Assembly (NCBI GenBank): GCA_033296885.1
Contig: MU863966.1
Coordinates: forward strand, 86,894-150,893
Direction of reading: 5' to 3'
DNA: 64,000 nt
From: Triangularia verruculosa
Lineage: Eukaryota > Ascomycota > Sordariomycetes > Sordariales > Podosporaceae
Each line of letters begins with the position of its first letter. Position 1 is the first letter of the stretch. The notes beneath the pieces were generated by a model, which was not told the DNA's origin, searched no databases, and worked only from the letters and a program-made list of their open reading frames with translations. Positions 63,690 to 64,000 of this stretch are shown here, piece by piece. Both the position numbers and the translations under genes were made by a program.

Positions 63690-63784
63690 CTTGTTGTGCA
63701 CTGTTTAGCTGCACCGAACTAATTGTCAGAAGTAGCCTTCAACCGAGTATCCCTTTCAGAGGTTCTGTACAGGGGTTCGTCACA
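63690..63784 (-). repeat. Right terminal inverted repeat
   Basis: 95 bp, the reverse complement of 62514-62608 with one mismatch; it ends GGGGTTCGTCACA and is followed by AATTA. Confidence 0.9.
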
Positions 63785-63905
63785 AATTAAAAATTAATAC
63801 TTATAATTTTTTATATTTTATTTTTAAATTAAAATACTAAGTATATAGGAATTTATTAATTTTAACGTTTTTAATATTACTTATAACTAAACTTTTATAA
63901 GTAAA
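63785..63905. repeat. A+T-rich island, right part
   Basis: Continuation of the A+T island beyond the element, again almost only A and T until about 63905. Composition then returns to normal (GGTCCCTGTGAGGCC) up to the window end at 64000, where no gene can be seen. Confidence 0.7.
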
Positions 63906-64000
63906 TGTTAAAATAGGTCCCTGTGAGGCCTAATTTACAGTAGACTGGCAGCAGTAATACTACGTGGTTATAGGTGTGAAGGAACGGAGGATTCGGCCAA

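Larger units (their letters stand above)
62514..63784 (-). mobile_element. 1271-bp TIR element with cysteine-cluster/coiled-coil gene
   Basis: Ends TGTGACGAACCCC...GGGGTTCGTCACA form 95-bp terminal inverted repeats (62514-62608 and 63690-63784) with one visible mismatch (G at 62578). It is flanked by AATTA on both sides (62509-62513 and 63785-63789), a candidate 5-bp target-site duplication, though A+T-rich flanks weaken that. It sits inside a 90% A+T island but has ordinary base composition, so it probably inserted after the island was mutated. The only gene runs on the minus strand (62654-63289). There is no transposase, reverse transcriptase or integrase, so it is non-autonomous or mobilised in trans. 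A TATA motif (63595-63604) and a short tandem repeat lie upstream of the gene. Confidence 0.75.

Noticed and set aside
63300..63784. Right part of the element as a solo LTR
   Set aside because: Ends are TG...CA with a 5-bp duplication, but the matching copy at the left is inverted rather than direct and no primer-binding site or polypurine tract is seen.
1..64000. CRISPR array, rRNA or bacterial-type operon features
   Set aside because: No regularly spaced repeats or rRNA-like sequence were seen; introns and gene content are those of a fungal nuclear genome.

Overview
The window looks like nuclear DNA of a filamentous ascomycete, most likely a Sordariomycete close to the Sordariales. The reasons are short spliceosomal introns (about 50-250 nt) with GTAAGT/GTATGT donors and CTAAC-like branch sites, long glutamine tracts, a con-10 type conidiation gene, a UstYa-type oxidase, a HET-family remnant, and an extreme A+T island of the kind left by repeat-induced point mutation (RIP). 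Coding density is moderate, intergenic stretches are 0.1-4 kb, and both strands are used without operons. All multi-exon models were built by reading splice sites by eye, and every spliced total keeps the reading frame unless stated.

Layout. 0-1 kb: the 5' end of a histidine-biosynthesis aminotransferase (his5 type) leaving the window on the minus strand, with three GCN4/CPC1-type sites behind it. 1.4-14.5 kb (plus strand): a secreted GDSL esterase, a glutamine-rich nuclear protein that may be an SS18/Snf11-like chromatin remodelling subunit, a TBC-domain Rab-GAP of the Gyp5 type, and a reticulon. 15-19 kb (minus): a SUR7/PalI-like membrane protein and a nitronate monooxygenase. 20-22 kb: the bifunctional folate enzyme HPPK-DHPS with a mitochondrial presequence. 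22-26 kb: a 4-kb stretch without a convincing gene, apart from a coding-like patch on the minus strand, followed by a small conserved unknown protein. 27-36 kb is a housekeeping block: ALG10 glucosyltransferase (with a GC-AG intron), QCR10 (six tiny exons), MED4, an EMP70/TM9SF protein and LCP5/neuroguidin.

36-48 kb is accessory in character: an FAD monooxygenase, a ClpB-D2/torsin-like AAA+ ATPase with an apparent homopolymer frameshift, a UstYa-like oxidase, a broken HET-family gene, a large kinase-like protein, an MFS efflux pump and an alpha/beta hydrolase whose nucleophile serine is replaced by aspartate. 50-53 kb holds an unknown acidic/basic protein and a con-10 homologue.

53.7-59.4 kb carries a three-member tandem family of RRM-like proteins on the minus strand. 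Two copies are intact; the third is a frameshifted pseudogene with an expanded repetitive N-terminus. At least two copies share a duplicated upstream leader. A zinc alcohol dehydrogenase follows. The right end is a roughly 90% A+T island interrupted by a 1271-bp insertion with 95-bp terminal inverted repeats, a 5-bp target-site duplication (AATTA) and one gene for a cysteine-cluster/coiled-coil protein. That element is not A+T-rich, so it probably arrived after the island had decayed. The tandem RRM family and this element are the most unusual things in the window.
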